Source of the DNA: Bacteroidota bacterium
Lineage (GTDB): Bacteria; Bacteroidota; Bacteroidia; Bacteroidales; FEN-979
Assembly (NCBI GenBank): GCA_026391775.1
Contig: JAPLDK010000067.1
Location: 1 to 43,797 of the forward strand
Direction of reading: 5' to 3'
Length of the DNA stretch: 43,797 bases
Positions within the stretch are counted from its first letter, which is position 1. Each line of letters starts with the position of its first letter. Below are positions 9,079 through 17,854 of the stretch, in pieces. Under the pieces are notes generated by a model. The model was not told where the DNA came from, did not search any database, and saw nothing but the letters and a program-made list of their open reading frames with translations. A program made the translations under genes and the position numbers.

Positions 9079-9111
9079 AGCAGGATGCCGTCAACTGAGC
9101 CAGAAATTTTT

Positions 9112-9643
9112 TCACAGGTTCACCTCCGTTATGCGATCCTCTTCCATAGATTCCAGGACTGATTTACGGACCTCGTCAAATGCATGGTATTCCTCCACCT
9201 CATCGTTCTTCCTGACTTTGAGAAGGTATACATCGGTGAAGAACAGCCTTACGTCAGTATCAATGTCAGTTTCTGTTCCGTTTCCGGCCTGGCACTCCAG
9301 CTTTATCGTTTTGTACCCAGAGGGAACGAATGATCTGGACCCTTAAAACCTCTTCTATGGAAGGGCTAAGGTAAGCGGGAACAATTTTATTAACTCCTCC
9401 AACCTGGGCAAAACCAATACATGAATCTTCCTTACAGGCACTGAGGACTTTCTCAACATAATACCCTTTTAGGGAAGACTTCAGCGAATCCTTTATACTG
9501 ATAAAATAACTGTCACGGGCATAGATGGAAATACCCGGAAGCAGCAGTAGCAATGAAAGAAAAACCCGGGAAAGATCAACAATCCCGGGTTTCTTGGTTA
9601 AGTTCGACAAGTAAGATGAGTGGTTTGATTTTACGATGAGCAC
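9112..9643 (-). pseudogene. Small exported protein downstream of ftsZ, split by a frameshift
   Basis: Two frames together make one plausible protein of about 176 residues. The first frame starts with GTG at 9643, three bases after the ftsZ stop, has a hydrophobic segment (RVFLSLLLLLPGISIYA) like a signal peptide, and runs to residues VLRVQIIRS near 9325. It then diverges into an implausible basic end (stop at 9266). The neighbouring frame continues the protein with FVPSGYKTIKLECQAG, then a charged region with DVYLLKVRKNDEVEEYHAF, to a TGA at 9112-9114. Joining the frames needs one extra base removed, or two added, around 9310-9335. Family unknown. It could be a true pseudogene or a one-base sequence error. 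Confidence 0.6.
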
Positions 9644-9646
9644 GTT

Positions 9647-11296
9647 TTAATCTACATTTTTATGCAGAAATGAATTTTCCGAACGGATCTCAATGCTTTT
9701 ATCAGCTGATTCTCCCAGTGAGTATGTCGGTGCAGTGGATTCAGATGAAGGAGCCACATCCAGGAGGTCAACATTCCTGCGTTTATAAGCAGGGACAGCT
9801 TCAAGTTCATAAATATTTGTCGGGTCAATAGGAGTATGGTTCTTCAGCTTTTCGCTGAGGGCTCTTAGCTTATTTACCCTTTCATTTGCCCTGCGGTCAT
9901 GGTCATCCTGTGAAGGATTTTGAGAGGGACGTTCAATGGGCTGGATCTTAATGAATGGTTCCGGTTGTTCAACCTTCTGGGAAACTACTTCACTGATAAG
10001 CTCGGGTTCCCTGACGCTTATGGTTTCGCTTACAATTGTCTCCGGCTGGATGAAAATCTGTGGATTCTCAAGTGTAAATTCAAAAGATCTTGGAGAGATG
10101 CCGGCACTGAGTTCGACCGATGGTCCCATAGCAGGTTCGGGCTCAACGGCTAAAGGTTCCGGCATGGGAGTGATCATTGTGATCTCTTCAATTTTTTCTT
10201 CGATCCTGGGGGCGGGAGGCAGTGTACGCTGTTCGATAAAACGTTTTTCAACCTTAGGTTCAACTTTCTGACTGTAAAGATCATGAAGTATAACATCCTG
10301 CGGTCTTGTGGGGTCTTTCTGCCTGTGTTCCGGATCAAAGCCTGTGGCAATAATGGTAACACTTATATTTTCAGCCAGACTCTCATCGGTTCCTGTCCCC
10401 CATATGACTTCAGCGGAGGACTTGGTCTTGCCCTGGATATAATCGGTGATCTCTGTTACCTCATCCATCGTGATCTCTTCGGTGCCGCTTGAAATATACA
10501 GCAGAAGATTGCTGGCTCCTTCAATATCGTTGTTGTCGAGCAGGGGTGAGCTTAAGGCCTCTTCAACGGCACGGAGTGCACGGTTTTCACCTCCTGCTAC
10601 GCCTGTTCCAAGGATGGCAACACCACTGTCTTTCATCACCGTCTTGACATCTTCAAAATCAACGTTGATATGGCCGGTTACGGTAATGATCTCGGCGATG
10701 CCTTTAGCTGCTGTGGTAAGCACATTATCAGCCTTTTTAAATGCGGCAGTCAGCCTCAGGTCACCGCAAAGTTCCCTAAGCTTGTCATTACTGATAATAA
10801 GCAAGGCGTCGACTTGTTTCTTTAGCTGCTGAAGTCCTTCTTCGGCATATTGCTTACGCTTTCTCCCCTCAAAAGCAAAAGGAATAGTGACAATACCTAC
10901 AGTAAGGATATCGAGCTCTTTAGAGATCTGAGCGATTACAGGTGCAGCACCGGTTCCGGTTCCTCCACCCATGCCTGCTGTAATAAAAAGCATTTTCGTC
11001 CCCTTATCCAATATGGCTCTGATATCAGCGGCATTCTCCAGGGCTGCATTACGGCCGACCGAAGGGACTGCTCCTGCACCCAGGCCGCTGGTAAGATTAG
11101 CTCCCAGCTGGATTTTTGTGGGGACAGGGCTGGATTCCATTGCCTGGGCATCGGTGTTGCAGATTATGAAATCTACTCCAACAATTCCCTGGTTGTACAT
11201 ATGGGTCACAGCGTTGCTGCCACCACCGCCGACACCTATAACTTTTATTATAGATGACTGGTTTTTAGGGAGATCGAACTTTAAAATTTCGCTCAT
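9647..11296 (-). CDS. ftsZ: Cell division protein FtsZ
   Basis: Tubulin-like GTPase that forms the Z ring. The 549-residue chain has the N-terminal GVGGGGSNAV nucleotide loop (21-30), the tubulin signature GGGTGTG (110-116) and the T7 catalytic loop NVDFED (211-216). The folded core ends near residue 330. A long, Pro/Glu-rich linker of about 200 residues follows, then the Bacteroidota-type C-terminal peptide ending NSFLHKNVD, which binds FtsA and other partners. The linker length is usual for Bacteroidota and much longer than in E. coli. It is separated from ftsA by 99 bases holding an inverted repeat, so it may have extra regulation or its own promoter. Confidence 0.98.
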   Translation of the reverse strand: MSEILKFDLPKNQSSIIKVIGVGGGGSNAVTHMYNQGIVGVDFIICNTDAQAMESSPVPTKIQLGANLTSGLGAGAVPSVGRNAALENAADIRAILDKGTKMLFITAGMGGGTGTGAAPVIAQISKELDILTVGIVTIPFAFEGRKRKQYAEEGLQQLKKQVDALLIISNDKLRELCGDLRLTAAFKKADNVLTTAAKGIAEIITVTGHINVDFEDVKTVMKDSGVAILGTGVAGGENRALRAVEEALSSPLLDNNDIEGASNLLLYISSGTEEITMDEVTEITDYIQGKTKSSAEVIWGTGTDESLAENISVTIIATGFDPEHRQKDPTRPQDVILHDLYSQKVEPKVEKRFIEQRTLPPAPRIEEKIEEITMITPMPEPLAVEPEPAMGPSVELSAGISPRSFEFTLENPQIFIQPETIVSETISVREPELISEVVSQKVEQPEPFIKIQPIERPSQNPSQDDHDRRANERVNKLRALSEKLKNHTPIDPTNIYELEAVPAYKRRNVDLLDVAPSSESTAPTYSLGESADKSIEIRSENSFLHKNVD

Positions 11297-11365
11297 GTCT
11301 CTGATGATTAGATTCGTTTAAAATTAGATAATTGGAATGGCCGTTTTTTTCTTATTTTCTTTTTT

Positions 11366-11388
11366 TATTAACAGAATGATTGTTAATA
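11366..11388. repeat. Inverted repeat in the ftsA-ftsZ gap
   Basis: TATTAACA (11366-11373) and TGTTAATA (11381-11388) are perfect 8-base arms around a 7-base loop. The stem is AT-rich and is not followed by a T tract in the ftsZ direction, so it is a poor intrinsic terminator. A related inverted repeat built from the same GTTAATA/TATTAAC words lies beside the MraZ sites at 24736-24758. A protein-binding site is possible. The remaining part of the 99-base gap shows only T/A-rich runs. Confidence 0.45.
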
Positions 11389-11395
11389 GCGGAGT

Positions 11396-12727
11396 TTATT
11401 CAATATCTTCTTCAAATAACCCCTTGATTTTATCCAGGAAAAGTTCGGGGAATGACCGCCTTACTTTGGTAGGATCCTTCACTTTCTTTTCTTTTACTTT
11501 CTTCTGCTTTCCTTGCTCAATTTTGGGCACTTCAGGTTCTTCCTCAATATCTTTCATCTTTTCCTGCTCTTTCTCGTACCGTTCAATTCCGATCTCAACA
11601 AGGCCGACTCCGGTCGCATACATCGGGCTTGCCATTTCGGGCGGGATCTCGTTGCTTAGATGTTCATTGGGATACCCGATTCGGGTGTCAAACCCGGTTA
11701 TGAATTCCGAAAGTTGGGCAATATGTTTCAGCTGCGCACCCCCACCTGTAAGAACTATCCCACCAAGCAGTTTCTTCTCGTAACCTGAATTCTTGATTTC
11801 ATAATAAATGTGCTCAATGATCTCTTCCATGCGGGCCTGAATGATACTGGCAAGGTTCTTTAGGCTGATTTCCTTGGGGGGCCTCCCACGGAGGCCTGGT
11901 ATGGCCACAATTTCCTCTTCCTTGTTTTCGCGTGCCAGGGCCGACCCGAATTTTATCTTCAGTTCTTCGGCATGTTTCTTAATGATGGAGCATCCTTCCT
12001 TGACATCTTCAGATATGATCTCCCCACCAAGCGGAATGACTGCCGTATGACGGATAATCCCCTCATGAAAGATTGCGATATCGGATGTGCCCCCACCAAT
12101 ATCGACCAGCACTACCCCGGCTTCTTTCTCATCCTCGCTCAACACTGCATCGGCGGAAGCAATAGGCTCCAGTATCAGCTCCACAACCTCAAGCCCGGCC
12201 TTCCTCACGCATTTGTAGATGTTTTTTGCTGCAGCAGTCTGCCCGATTATGATGTGAAAATTGGCCTCAAGCAGCCTGCCGTTCATGCCCTTTGGCTTGG
12301 GAATGCCGTGTTCCCCGTCAATACTGAATTCCTGGGCGATGACATCAAGGATCTCTTCGCCTGGGTTCATGTTCAGGTTATACATGCTGTTACAGAGCTT
12401 GTCGATATCTTCCTGGCTGATCTCGATGTCGAAATTTTCTCTGATCATGCTTCCCCGGTGCTGGAGACTTTTAATATGCTGGCCAGCAATACCCACATTC
12501 ACATACTTAATGTCTACACCCGATTTGGAGGAGGCTTCAGCAACAGCTTCACGAATGGATTGAACTGTGTTTTCAATATTGGCTACAACCCCCCGTTTAA
12601 CACCAATACTGGGGACCTTTCCATAACCAAGAATTTCTATTTTACCATGCTCGTTTTTACGCCCTACAATGACAGCGATTTTTGTTGTTCCTATGTCGAG
12701 ACCGACGATGATACCTGAGTTTTTCAT
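11396..12727 (-). CDS. ftsA: Cell division protein FtsA
   Basis: Actin-like ATPase tethering FtsZ to the membrane. The 443-residue protein opens with the phosphate-1 motif VGLDIGTTKIAVIVG (8-22), has the SHS2 (1C) domain around residues 85-200, the phosphate-2 motif VDIGGGTSDIAIF and an adenosine motif LTGGGAQLKHI. The C-terminus has a charged, Lys/Glu-rich stretch and ends with a short helix containing ELFLDKIKGLF that fits a membrane-targeting amphipathic tail. It lies three bases after ftsQ, so the two are clearly co-transcribed. Confidence 0.97.
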   Translation of the reverse strand: MKNSGIIVGLDIGTTKIAVIVGRKNEHGKIEILGYGKVPSIGVKRGVVANIENTVQSIREAVAEASSKSGVDIKYVNVGIAGQHIKSLQHRGSMIRENFDIEISQEDIDKLCNSMYNLNMNPGEEILDVIAQEFSIDGEHGIPKPKGMNGRLLEANFHIIIGQTAAAKNIYKCVRKAGLEVVELILEPIASADAVLSEDEKEAGVVLVDIGGGTSDIAIFHEGIIRHTAVIPLGGEIISEDVKEGCSIIKKHAEELKIKFGSALARENKEEEIVAIPGLRGRPPKEISLKNLASIIQARMEEIIEHIYYEIKNSGYEKKLLGGIVLTGGGAQLKHIAQLSEFITGFDTRIGYPNEHLSNEIPPEMASPMYATGVGLVEIGIERYEKEQEKMKDIEEEPEVPKIEQGKQKKVKEKKVKDPTKVRRSFPELFLDKIKGLFEEDIE

Positions 12728-12730
12728 ATG

Positions 12731-13540
12731 CTATTGAAGTTTTGAACAAACCACTTGATTTCTGTATTTTACATTGATATAGTTATATTTATTCCATCCC
12801 ATGATATTGAGGCCCTGTTTATAGAATGCCAGGAGTTTCTTGAATTTCTCGTCAAGGTTATCGGCCCGTCCCAGCATGATCAAATGATTCCCGATCTTGG
12901 GTACAAGCTCAAATTCCTTGGAGGGGGTGACAAAGATCTGGTCTATCTCTGCTTTCAGGAATTTATCACGGTTGATGTATAATGCCAGTTTGTAAAGGTC
13001 CAGCATCAGAGTGTCGGCCGGCCCAAGCGTATCATCCATCATCGGGGTTTCTATCCTGAAATTCCTGTTGGTAATGTATGAGTGCGAGATGTTCCCGTTT
13101 GCAACAAGGACCCTGGCAGGGAAGAAGGGATTCGGAGGAAGAAGGCGCCCTGATCCGTCAACATAAAAAGTCTCGTATTTACTGTTGATGATCCGGAGTA
13201 TGGGCTCTCTTTGTTTGACATCTACAAAGATGTTGCCGTCGAGGCTTTCATAAATATGTGCCTTCTCCACATAAGCCTGTGAGGTAATGGAAGTCTCGAT
13301 ATGGCGGATGTTGACCCATCCCATCGGCTTGCCGCTGATTTTTCCTGTGCTCCGGCGGATCAGGGAATCAATATCTTCTTTCGTGACCAGCTTATCGGCC
13401 TGTCCGTAATCCATAGTAATGTAAATCCTGTGGCAGGGCCTGTAATACTGTTCAAAGCTTGTGAACCCTACCAGAACGCAGGCTCCGGCCACGAGCAGGA
13501 CCCAGAGAGAAACATATGCTATTTTCCAGAACTTCCTCAT
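12731..13540 (-). CDS. ftsQ: Cell division protein FtsQ
   Basis: A 269-residue bitopic protein. It has a short cytoplasmic N-terminus, one transmembrane segment (about residues 7-27), then a POTRA-like and beta domain with SLIRRSTGKISGKPMGWVNI and VDVKQREPILRI segments typical of Bacteroidota FtsQ. It links the cytoplasmic and periplasmic parts of the divisome through FtsL and its partners. Sequence conservation is weaker than for neighbouring genes, so position in the murC-ftsQ-ftsA order adds support. It overlaps murC by four bases and precedes ftsA by three. Confidence 0.92.
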   Translation of the reverse strand: MRKFWKIAYVSLWVLLVAGACVLVGFTSFEQYYRPCHRIYITMDYGQADKLVTKEDIDSLIRRSTGKISGKPMGWVNIRHIETSITSQAYVEKAHIYESLDGNIFVDVKQREPILRIINSKYETFYVDGSGRLLPPNPFFPARVLVANGNISHSYITNRNFRIETPMMDDTLGPADTLMLDLYKLALYINRDKFLKAEIDQIFVTPSKEFELVPKIGNHLIMLGRADNLDEKFKKLLAFYKQGLNIMGWNKYNYINVKYRNQVVCSKLQ

Positions 13541-14928
13541 CTCTCAAATGCTTTTCTGATGGGTATAACCAGCTGATCGATATCGCCTGCACCTAAAGTC
13601 AGAAGGACCGATGGCTTCAGGCGTTTCAGATAGTTCACCAGTTTCTCTTTTTCGATCAGTATTTTATTTCCTGTCTGCAGTTTTTTCAGTATAAGTTCAC
13701 TGCTGACTCCTTTTATCGGTTTTTCCCTGGCTGGATAAATGTCAAGTAACACCACTTCATCCAGAAGGCTGAGGCTCTCAGCAAATTCCATAGCCAGATC
13801 CCGGGTACGGGAATACAAATGAGGCTGAAATACTCCCGTTATCTTCCTTCCTGGATACATCTCTTTCACAGCCTCAATACAGGCTCTCAGTTCTTCGGGA
13901 TGATGCGCGTAATCATCGATGTATACAAAACCGCGTTTCTCTATCTGGAAATCAAACCTCCGCACAACCCCCTGGTAAGATTTCAGGCCTCTGGTTACCT
14001 GAACCCGGCTTAAGCCCATAAGAAAGGCAGCGGCGGTAGCGGCAACGGCATTTTCAAGATTAAAAAGGCCGGGCAACCCGAGAATAAGTTCGGTCCACAC
14101 ATCATTCGGAGTGCAGAAGTCATAATGGTACACTCCATTTCGTATTCTGATGCCCCTTGCCTTAAAATCCTTTGATCCGGTGGCCTTTGAAACCTTCTTT
14201 TTATCTATGGAATAAGAAAACACATTATAAGCAGAATGCCTCAGCGGTTTTAGAATTACACCCTCTTTCAGGATCAGCGAACCTCCTCTCCTTATTTTCC
14301 CGGTGAATTCTTCGAATGAAGCAAGCATCTCCTTATGTGTATGGTAGATGTCGAGGTGATCGGGATCGGCTGAGGTGATGATGGCAATATCGGGTGTGAG
14401 CTGAAGGAAGGAGCGGTCAAACTCATCTGCTTCAACAACGCATACAGGCGGGATTGATCCCGAAGTTTCAACCAGGAAATTTGTTCCGTAATTCTTTGAA
14501 ATGCCTCCCAGGAATGCAATATGTGGGATCCCTGCACTTTTTAGTATATGGGCGATCAAGGCAGAAGTTGTGGTCTTACCATGGGTGCCGGCAACAGCAA
14601 TGGTGAAGTAGTTTGAGGAGATCATCCCCAATACCTCCGAACGCTTCATCATCATGAATTTTTTCCTGAGGATGAATTTTAATTCTTTATGTTCCCTGGG
14701 GATGGCGGGGGTGTAAATTACAAGCTCTGTGTTTTTCGGAATGAGATCCGGGTTCTCTTCAAAATGAATTTCCATGCCTTCGCGTTCCAATTGCCGGGTC
14801 AATGCAGTAGGGGTTTTATCGTAACCACTTACCTTTGCCCCCAGATGCATGAAATACCGGGCCAGGGCGCTCATCCCTATACCACCAATTCCCAGAAAAT
14901 ATACCGATGAAAGCTCCTGCGGGTTCAT
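13537..14928 (-). CDS. murC: UDP-N-acetylmuramate--L-alanine ligase MurC
   Basis: Cytoplasmic ATP-dependent ligase adding L-Ala to UDP-MurNAc. The 463-residue length is normal. The N-terminal UDP-binding motif GIGGIGMSALA is at 13-23, the ATP loop AGTHGKTTTS at 113-122, and the carboxylate/Mg region EADEFDRSF and the DDYAHHPEELRA motif of the C-terminal domain are intact. All three Mur-ligase domains are present, in contrast to the murD remnant three genes upstream. It sits six bases after murG and overlaps ftsQ by four. Confidence 0.98.
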   Translation of the reverse strand: MNPQELSSVYFLGIGGIGMSALARYFMHLGAKVSGYDKTPTALTRQLEREGMEIHFEENPDLIPKNTELVIYTPAIPREHKELKFILRKKFMMMKRSEVLGMISSNYFTIAVAGTHGKTTTSALIAHILKSAGIPHIAFLGGISKNYGTNFLVETSGSIPPVCVVEADEFDRSFLQLTPDIAIITSADPDHLDIYHTHKEMLASFEEFTGKIRRGGSLILKEGVILKPLRHSAYNVFSYSIDKKKVSKATGSKDFKARGIRIRNGVYHYDFCTPNDVWTELILGLPGLFNLENAVAATAAAFLMGLSRVQVTRGLKSYQGVVRRFDFQIEKRGFVYIDDYAHHPEELRACIEAVKEMYPGRKITGVFQPHLYSRTRDLAMEFAESLSLLDEVVLLDIYPAREKPIKGVSSELILKKLQTGNKILIEKEKLVNYLKRLKPSVLLTLGAGDIDQLVIPIRKAFER

Positions 14929-14934
14929 TTATCG

Positions 14935-16056
14935 TTATGTCTTTCCTGTTTTAATTAAGTCCAAAGCCTCCATGGCGATTTTTTCAGCTGCATCCAAAAT
15001 TGCCAGGGCCAATATGTTTTGTTTCAAGTCTTCCTGTAACACGTTATCGGTGATAAGTTCAGCCAGTGTATCTCCAAGCTTAACTGCAACCTCATTATCC
15101 CTAACAAGAATAGCAGCATTTCTCTCCACAAGCGCCATTGCATTTTTAGCCTGGTGGTCTTCAGCTACGTTTGGGGAGGGGACCAAAATAACTGGCTTCC
15201 CTGCTACGCATAATTCGGAAATTGCGATTGCTCCTGCGCGGGAGATCACCACATCGGCAGCAGAGTAGGCCAGGTCCATCCGGTCAATGAAAGCATGCAG
15301 AAATACATCTTCAGGCCCTTCGACGGATCCTGCAACTTTAAGCGCGCTGTTTAGATTTTTAAAATAATATTTTCCGCATTGCCACAGCCACTGGACGTTT
15401 CCACCAGGCTTACCGGTCTTAACGCAATTCAGAACGCTCTGATTGATAGAGCCTGCTCCCAGACTTCCGCCTATCACTAAAATGATTGTTTTGCTATCAG
15501 AAAGCCCGAAATGACTCAACGCTGAGTTTCTTTTCCAGTTCAGCCCGATCAGGTCCTGTCTGATGGGATTCCCGGTAAGTACCAGTTTTTCCTTTGGGAA
15601 ATACTTCCCCATACCTGGATAGGCCACGCAAATTTTCTGCACTTTCCCGGCCAGCATGCGGTTGGTGATCCCAGGGAATGAGTTCTGTTCCTGGATAAGA
15701 GCCGGGATCTTAAGGGCCACAGCAGTGCGTAAAACCGGCCCGCTGGCATAGCCTCCAACCCCTATCACAACATCCGGCCCGAAACCTGAAATGAGTTTCC
15801 TTGCCCTGATCATACTCCCCAACAGTTTAAATGGGAAACTCAGGTTCTTCATTGTCAGCCTTCTCTGGAACCCGGCAATAGTCAGCCCTTCGATACGGTA
15901 ACCTGCAGCAGGTACTTTTTCCATCTCAAGCTTTCCCTTTGCTCCTATGAACAGGATGTCGGCATCTTGCAGCTTTGCCCTGATGGCATTGGCAATGGCA
16001 ATTGCCGGGAACACATGACCCCCTGTACCTCCACCGCTGATGATGATCTTTGTCAT
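14935..16056 (-). CDS. murG: UDP-GlcNAc:lipid I N-acetylglucosaminyltransferase MurG
   Basis: Peripheral inner-membrane glycosyltransferase (GT28) converting lipid I to lipid II. The 373-residue protein starts with the glycine-rich loop SGGGTGGH (7-14), then GVGGYASGPVL and QEQNSFPGITNR, the second-domain loop IGGSLGAGSINQ and the UDP-GlcNAc binding segment SRAGAIAISEL, all as in functional MurG. It lies between ftsW (12 bases) and murC (6 bases). Confidence 0.98.
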   Translation of the reverse strand: MTKIIISGGGTGGHVFPAIAIANAIRAKLQDADILFIGAKGKLEMEKVPAAGYRIEGLTIAGFQRRLTMKNLSFPFKLLGSMIRARKLISGFGPDVVIGVGGYASGPVLRTAVALKIPALIQEQNSFPGITNRMLAGKVQKICVAYPGMGKYFPKEKLVLTGNPIRQDLIGLNWKRNSALSHFGLSDSKTIILVIGGSLGAGSINQSVLNCVKTGKPGGNVQWLWQCGKYYFKNLNSALKVAGSVEGPEDVFLHAFIDRMDLAYSAADVVISRAGAIAISELCVAGKPVILVPSPNVAEDHQAKNAMALVERNAAILVRDNEVAVKLGDTLAELITDNVLQEDLKQNILALAILDAAEKIAMEALDLIKTGKT

Positions 16057-16068
16057 TATATTAATTTC

Positions 16069-17277
16069 TTATGCCGGAACTACTTCCGTAATTTCTTTCA
16101 TGCCATGGTCGGTAAGGATTTCCACTTCAGTGCCGTTTTGGGTGTCTATTTCGGTCATCCTGCTGATGCTGAGAATTATTCCTATGGCAATGCTGGTGAA
16201 CCAGATCGAAGTTCCTCCCATACTGATCAGGGGGAGGGTCTGCCCGGTCACCGGGAACAGGTTCACTGCCACTGCCATATTGATCATAGCCTGGAACACC
16301 ATACTGAACCCTATCCCAAGAGAGAGCAAGGCTCCGAAATTCCCCTGGCATTTACCCGCTATCCGGATCACACGGAAAAACAGGATCAGGTAGAGCAACA
16401 TCACAAAGCTGCCCCCGATCAGTCCATATTCTTCAATTATAATTGCAAAAATGAAATCGGAATAAGGGTGGGGAAGGAAATTCCTTTGTGTGCTTTTACC
16501 CGGGGATTTTCCCAGCAAGCCCCCCGATCCTATAGCGATCTTGGCCTGGTCAACCTGGTAAGTGGCATCTGCACTGGCTTTGTCATCATTGATGAAATGT
16601 TCAACACGCTTCACCCAGGTTTCACCCCGCGGGAACAAATGAGGAAAAACGATCGCAATAGAAAAAATCATTACCACGGAAACTATCCCTAATGCGATAA
16701 GCGAAAAAATGTATTTAAGGCTGATACGGCCAATGAACATCAGCACCAGGCAAGTGACGAATAAAATTGCTGCGGTTGAGAAGTTTGCAGGCAATATAAG
16801 TATGGTGACCGCGATGACCGGCAGAATAACAGGTAAAAACCCTTTTCTGAGATTTTCCACAAGTTCCTGCTTTTTACTCAATACCCTGGCCAGGTACATG
16901 ATAAGAAATAGTTTTGCCATGTCGGAGCTCTGGAAAGTAAGGTTTACAATCGGAACGGTAAGCCAGCGGTTTGCTTCGTTCAGGCTTGTACCTGAGACCA
17001 GTGTCAGTGCCAGCAATGGCAAAGTCAGTATCAATCCGATCTGAGATATCCTTGAAAAATATGTATACTTTATTAAATGTGTAAAGTACATCAGCCCAAA
17101 TCCAAAACCCAGGATGAGCAGGTGTTTCATGAGGTAATACTCAGTATTGCCGTGCTGTTTTTTATATGCGAGGGTCCCTGTTGAACTGTAAACCGCCAGC
17201 AATGAGAATATCGATAAAATGACCACAACGATCCATATTACCTTATCTCCTTTGATATTTTTAAAAGCGCCGGCCAT
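16069..17277 (-). CDS. ftsW: Peptidoglycan glycosyltransferase FtsW (SEDS family)
   Basis: A 402-residue polytopic protein with about ten transmembrane segments. Marks of the SEDS family include TGTLAYKKQHGNTEYYL near residue 40, the SSDMAKLFLIMYLA region, the periplasmic GLLGKSPGKSTQRNFLPHPYSDFIFAIIIEEYG block holding the catalytic-loop residues, and PLISMGGTS near the C-terminus. FtsW polymerises septal glycan strands together with FtsI, encoded four genes upstream. It follows the murD remnant by ten bases. Confidence 0.97.
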   Translation of the reverse strand: MAGAFKNIKGDKVIWIVVVILSIFSLLAVYSSTGTLAYKKQHGNTEYYLMKHLLILGFGFGLMYFTHLIKYTYFSRISQIGLILTLPLLALTLVSGTSLNEANRWLTVPIVNLTFQSSDMAKLFLIMYLARVLSKKQELVENLRKGFLPVILPVIAVTILILPANFSTAAILFVTCLVLMFIGRISLKYIFSLIALGIVSVVMIFSIAIVFPHLFPRGETWVKRVEHFINDDKASADATYQVDQAKIAIGSGGLLGKSPGKSTQRNFLPHPYSDFIFAIIIEEYGLIGGSFVMLLYLILFFRVIRIAGKCQGNFGALLSLGIGFSMVFQAMINMAVAVNLFPVTGQTLPLISMGGTSIWFTSIAIGIILSISRMTEIDTQNGTEVEILTDHGMKEITEVVPA

Positions 17278-17287
17278 GCAAATTTTC

Positions 17288-17836
17288 TTAAAGGTTCCTT
17301 ACTGCATTTCTGAAGGCAATGCCTCTTGCTTCATGGCTGTCGAAGATCGCATCCTCCTTGCATCCCGGTGAGAACAAGGCTACATCTCCCTTAATTCCAA
17401 GGTAATATGCTGCTTCAACAGCATCAGCCATGGTATAGGTATCGGCGATTGGTATTTCAGAATCACTGAAAGACTCGTGAATAGCCACATTCCCGGGCCC
17501 CAGGCATATAATGGCCTTGACTTTCTTTTCGACTACGACTTTCAGGAACTCAAGTTCCTCATGCGTGCTCCCGCCTCCTGCTATCCAGATGACAGGTTTC
17601 GACATGGTTTCAAGTGCAAACCAAGCACCGTTTAAGCTGACCGACATTGAATCGTTGATGAATTCAATTCCGTGAATATTGGCTACGAATTCCAGCCGGT
17701 GTTCGGTATTGCTGAAATCTGCGAACCATTCCCTGAAACAGGCTTTCCGCGCATGACGGATGCGGGTTGCGACTGTAGCGGCCAGATTGTCATAGACATT
17801 CGCGTTTCCTTGTAATGCCAGGGATTCTAAAGTCAT
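17288..17836 (-). CDS. Truncated MurD-like protein: C-terminal domain only, active-site residues changed
   Basis: The 182-residue ORF matches only the last part of UDP-MurNAc-Ala:D-Glu ligase. Full MurD has about 450 residues; here the UDP-binding domain and nearly all of the central ATPase domain are missing, and only 18 bases separate the mraY stop from this ATG. The preceding in-frame stop is mraY's own TAA, so no hidden upstream part exists. EHRLE (45-49) and NDS (61-63) survive, but GxHN reads GNAN (10-13), NDSKATN reads NDSMSVS (61-67), the Lys after the Gly pair is replaced by GGGSTHEE (87-94), and SPACASFD reads SPGCKEDA (156-163). Ligase activity is not expected. The frame has no internal stop, so it may be kept as a structural or regulatory domain; a recent remnant is the alternative. 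Confidence 0.85.
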   Translation of the reverse strand: MTLESLALQGNANVYDNLAATVATRIRHARKACFREWFADFSNTEHRLEFVANIHGIEFINDSMSVSLNGAWFALETMSKPVIWIAGGGSTHEELEFLKVVVEKKVKAIICLGPGNVAIHESFSDSEIPIADTYTMADAVEAAYYLGIKGDVALFSPGCKEDAIFDSHEARGIAFRNAVRNL

Positions 17837-17854
17837 AGCTTTTGGTTTTAGTTG

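Noticed and set aside
9131..9346. 71-codon plus-strand frame downstream of the membrane protein
   Set aside because: It is antisense to the second half of the frameshifted gene and has Ser/Thr-rich content expected of a shadow frame.
11366..11388. Inverted repeat read as an intrinsic terminator after ftsA
   Set aside because: In the direction of transcription it is followed by A residues rather than a T tract, and ftsZ is expected to be in the operon.
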